A stretch of DNA of 8,514 bases. Source: Methyloceanibacter sp. Lineage in GTDB: Bacteria > Pseudomonadota > Alphaproteobacteria > Rhizobiales > Methyloligellaceae. How positions within the stretch are numbered: position 1 is the first letter of the stretch; the number at the start of each line of letters is the position of its first letter. The notes under the pieces were generated by a model. The model did not search any database. It worked only from the letters and a program-made list of their open reading frames with translations, and was not told the DNA's origin. Of the stretch, positions 6,292-8,514 are shown one piece after another. A program made the translations under genes and the position numbers. The stretch is from assembly GCA_022865725.1 (NCBI GenBank), contig JALHTP010000062.1, positions 1 through 8,514 on the forward strand. Direction: 5' to 3'.

Positions 6292-6900
6292 ATGCTCTCC
6301 GCGCTCTTCTTCTACCTCTTCGCCATCCTGTGCGTGGGCGCGGCCTTCATGGTCATCGCCGTGCGGAATCCCGTGCATGCCGTGCTGTTCCTGATCCTCG
6401 CCTTCTTCAACGCCGCAGGGCTGTTCGTGCTGCTCGGCGCCGAGTTCCTGGCGATGATCCTGATCGTGGTCTATGTCGGCGCGGTGCTCGTGCTGTTCCT
6501 GTTCGTGGTGATGATGCTCGATGTCGATTTCGCCGAGCTCAAGGCGGGCTTCCTCAAATACCTGCCGGTCGGCGCCGCCATCGGGCTCCTGCTTCTCGTC
6601 GAGCTGATCCTGGTATTGGGAGCTTGGGTCACGGCGCCCGAGATCGCCGCCCAAGCCCCGATGCCGCCGGCGTCCGAGATCAGCAACACCGAGGCAATCG
6701 GACTGATCCTCTATACGCGCTACGTCTATCTGTTCGAGGCGGCAGGCCTGATCCTGCTGGTCGCCATGATCGGCGCCATCGTGCTCACGCTGCAGCACAA
6801 ACGCGACGTGCGGCGGCAGTCCGTGGCGGCGCAGATCGGCCGCACGCGCGAGGAGGCCGTCGAGCTGGTCGAGGTCGAATCGGGGAGGGGGCTGTCGTGA
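6292..6900 (+). CDS. nuoJ: NADH-quinone oxidoreductase subunit J (ND6-like membrane subunit)
   Basis: NuoJ is a small membrane subunit next to NuoH and NuoK whose third helix changes shape during coupling of quinone reduction to proton transfer. The 202-residue product has about five hydrophobic segments, near 3-23, 29-47, 53-76, 90-112 and 145-167. The conserved third helix EFLAMILIVVYVGAVLVLFL (51-70) contains Y61, next to the family's flexible pi-bulge region. The motif NTEAIGLILYTRYVYLFEAA (132-151) and the helix LLVAMIGAIVLT (155-166) are typical. A charged cytoplasmic tail of about 35 residues follows, which varies within the family. The final TGA overlaps the GTG of nuoK by 4 bp. Confidence 0.96.
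   Translation: MLSALFFYLFAILCVGAAFMVIAVRNPVHAVLFLILAFFNAAGLFVLLGAEFLAMILIVVYVGAVLVLFLFVVMMLDVDFAELKAGFLKYLPVGAAIGLLLLVELILVLGAWVTAPEIAAQAPMPPASEISNTEAIGLILYTRYVYLFEAAGLILLVAMIGAIVLTLQHKRDVRRQSVAAQIGRTREEAVELVEVESGRGLS
6884..6888 (+). promoter_or_regulatory. Strong ribosome binding site of nuoK
   Basis: GGAGG lies 8 bases before the GTG at 6897, the clearest Shine-Dalgarno sequence in the window. It lies within the last codons of nuoJ and fixes the GTG as the nuoK start. Confidence 0.75.
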
Positions 6901-7205
6901 CCGTCGGACTGTCGCATTACCTCACCGTCGCCGCCGTCCTGTTCACGCTCGGAATTTTCGGCATCTTCCTCAATCGCAAGAACGTGATCGTCATTCTCAT
7001 GTCGATCGAGCTGATGCTGCTTGCGGTAAACCTCAATCTCGTCGCCTTTTCGGCCTTTCACGGCGATCTCGTCGGGCAAATCTTCGCCATGATCGTGCTG
7101 ACTGTGGCAGCGGCGGAAGCCGCGATCGGGCTCGCTCTGGTCGTCGTCTATTTCCGCAACCGCGGCACCATCGACGTGGCCGAAATCGATCTTCTCAAGG
7201 GCTGA
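6897..7205 (+). CDS. nuoK: NADH-quinone oxidoreductase subunit K (ND4L-like membrane subunit)
   Basis: NuoK is a three-helix subunit contributing two membrane-embedded glutamates to the proton path between NuoJ and NuoN. The 102-residue product matches the family length. Hydrophobic segments lie near 7-24, 29-52 and 62-85. The two key acids are present: E38 in LMSIELMLLAVNLN and E74 in VAAAEAAIGLAL, equivalent to E. coli E36 and E72. The product begins MTVGLSHYLT, typical of the alphaproteobacterial family, which supports the GTG start. The GTGA overlap with the nuoJ stop suggests coupled translation. nuoL starts 13 bp after the stop. Confidence 0.97.
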   Translation: MTVGLSHYLTVAAVLFTLGIFGIFLNRKNVIVILMSIELMLLAVNLNLVAFSAFHGDLVGQIFAMIVLTVAAAEAAIGLALVVVYFRNRGTIDVAEIDLLKG

Positions 7206-7218
7206 GCCGCAAACCGCG

Positions 7219-8514
7219 ATGTACCAGGCGATCCTCTTCCTCCCTCTCGTCGGCGCCATCTTCGCAGGTCTTTTCGGCCGCTTCGCCGGCCCGCGCCCGT
7301 GCGAGGTCATCACCACCACGCTCGTGCTGATCACGGCGCTGCTCTCCTGGCTCGCTTTCTACCAGGTCGCGATCCAGGGGGAGGAACAGCGGATCGAGCT
7401 GCTGCGCTTCATCACCTCCGGCGATCTGAAAGCCGTCTGGTCGCTCCGCATCGACACGCTGACCGCCGTGATGCTCGTGGTGGTGACCACGGTCGCAGGC
7501 CTCGTGCATCTCTACTCCATCGGCTACATGCAGGAGGACCCGCACCGCCCGCGCTTCTTCGCCTTCCTCTCGCTCTTCACCTTCGCCATGCTGGCGCTCG
7601 TCACGGCCGACGATTTCGTCCAGCTCTTCTTCGGCTGGGAGGGCGTGGGGCTCGCGTCTTATCTCCTGATCGGCTTCTGGTATCACAAGCCTTCCGCCAA
7701 CGCCGCCGCCATCAAGGCCTTTATCGTCAACCGCGTCGGCGATTTCGGCTTCGCCCTCGGCATCTTCGCCATCTTCACCCTGTTCAACTCCGTGCAATAC
7801 GACACGGTGTTCGCCTCCGCCCCCGACCATGTCGGCGAGACGAAGCAGTTCCTTGCCTGGCGCGTCGATGCGCTGACGCTGATCTGCCTGCTGCTGTTCA
7901 TGGGCGCCATGGGCAAGTCGGCGCAGTTCCTGCTGCACACCTGGCTTCCCGACGCCATGGAAGGCCCGACGCCGGTCTCGGCGCTGATCCATGCCGCCAC
8001 CATGGTCACGGCTGGCGTATTCATGGTGGCGCGGCTGTCGCCCCTCTTCGAGCTGGCGCCGATCGCGCTCGGCTTCGTCGCCATCGTCGGCGCCACCACC
8101 GCCTTCTTCGCGGCGACCGTGGGCCTGGTGCAAACCGACATCAAGCGCGTGGTCGCCTATTCGACCTGCTCGCAGCTCGGCTACATGTTCGCGGCCGAGG
8201 GCGTCGGCGCCTACGGCGCCGGCATGTTCCACCTCTTCACCCACGCCTCCTTCAAGGCGCTTCTGTTCTTAGGCGCCGGCGCGGTGATCCACGCGCTGCA
8301 TCACGAGCAGGACCTCCGCCGCATGGGGGCGTTGCGCAAGGTGCTGCCCTTCACCTGGGCGATGATGCTGATTGGCACGCTCTCGCTCACGGGCTTCCCC
8401 TTCACCGCGGGCTTCGTCTCCAAGGACGCCATCATCGAGGCGACCTACGCCGCGCACTCCTGGGTCGGGAACTACGCCTTCGTGCTCACCCTGATCGCCG
8501 CAATGCTCACCTCC
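7219..8514 (+). CDS. nuoL: NADH-quinone oxidoreductase subunit L (antiporter-like), 3' truncated by window
   Basis: NuoL is the distal antiporter-like proton-pumping subunit of the complex I membrane arm. The frame is open without a stop from the ATG at 7219 to the window end, giving the first 432 residues. The full family length is roughly 610-700, so the lateral helix and C-terminus lie outside. The half-channel residues are present: E141 in GWEGVGLASYLLIG, K233 in MGKSAQFLLHTWLPDAMEGP, H258 in the following helix, K309 in TDIKRVVAYSTCSQLGYM, H342 and K346 in FTHASFKALLFLGAGAV, and K402 in GFVSKD. The related NuoM and NuoN are less likely, because the N-terminus (MYQAILFLPLVGAIFAG) and the segment HLYSIGYMQEDPHRPRFFAF (97-116) are NuoL-type. 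The ribosome binding site in the short gap after nuoK is weak, so coupling to nuoK is likely. Confidence 0.97.
   Translation, partial: MYQAILFLPLVGAIFAGLFGRFAGPRPCEVITTTLVLITALLSWLAFYQVAIQGEEQRIELLRFITSGDLKAVWSLRIDTLTAVMLVVVTTVAGLVHLYSIGYMQEDPHRPRFFAFLSLFTFAMLALVTADDFVQLFFGWEGVGLASYLLIGFWYHKPSANAAAIKAFIVNRVGDFGFALGIFAIFTLFNSVQYDTVFASAPDHVGETKQFLAWRVDALTLICLLLFMGAMGKSAQFLLHTWLPDAMEGPTPVSALIHAATMVTAGVFMVARLSPLFELAPIALGFVAIVGATTAFFAATVGLVQTDIKRVVAYSTCSQLGYMFAAEGVGAYGAGMFHLFTHASFKALLFLGAGAVIHALHHEQDLRRMGALRKVLPFTWAMMLIGTLSLTGFPFTAGFVSKDAIIEATYAAHSWVGNYAFVLTLIAAMLTS

Noticed and set aside
7195..8244. A 349-codon minus-strand frame opposite nuoL, rich in Glu, Gly, Asp and Arg
   Set aside because: The composition is what the reverse complement of a hydrophobic membrane gene yields, and the plus strand clearly encodes NuoL.
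1..8514. Novel defence, mobile or CRISPR-type system
   Set aside because: Apart from the 177-residue orphan and the partial frame at the left edge, every coding stretch is a core complex I subunit. No transposase, inverted repeats, spaced direct-repeat array or tRNA was seen by eye.

Overview
The window is an internal segment of a nuo operon, which encodes the proton-pumping NADH:quinone oxidoreductase (respiratory complex I). All genes are on the + strand and tightly packed. The order is nuoE, nuoF, an unidentified membrane-anchored protein, nuoG, nuoH, nuoI, nuoJ, nuoK and the first 432 codons of nuoL. Very high G+C, strong G/C preference at third codon positions and the subunit sequences point to an alphaproteobacterium, most likely Hyphomicrobiales (Rhizobiales). 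Signs include the NuoE C-terminal tail, a NuoG without the N7 cluster cysteines, and a near-mitochondrial-type NuoI. No taxonomic search was possible, so this rests on recognition.

Layout: positions 1-54 hold the end of a reading frame that does not look like NuoD, the usual neighbour. Positions 55-124 are a short spacer with an imperfect 17-bp tandem repeat. Positions 125-4752 encode the peripheral NADH-oxidising module: NuoE ([2Fe-2S]), NuoF (NADH, FMN, [4Fe-4S]) and NuoG (one [2Fe-2S] and two [4Fe-4S] sites). A 177-residue orphan with one N-terminal membrane helix sits between nuoF and nuoG. Positions 4745-8514 encode the membrane and connecting parts: NuoH (quinone chamber), NuoI (two [4Fe-4S] clusters leading to quinone), NuoJ, NuoK and the antiporter-like NuoL, which runs off the window.

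Electrons would pass from NADH to FMN on NuoF, through the NuoF/NuoG/NuoI iron-sulfur chain, to quinone near NuoH. The energy released drives proton translocation through NuoH, J, K and L. Gene junctions are overlaps (1, 8, 8 and 4 bp) or gaps of 8-16 bp, and no promoter or terminator is visible after position 125, so this looks like one translationally coupled transcription unit. nuoA-D are expected upstream and the rest of nuoL, nuoM and nuoN downstream, but neither lies in the window.

This is mostly ordinary core metabolism. The point most worth following up is the uncharacterised membrane protein between nuoF and nuoG. I see no mobile element, CRISPR array, RNA gene or defence system.
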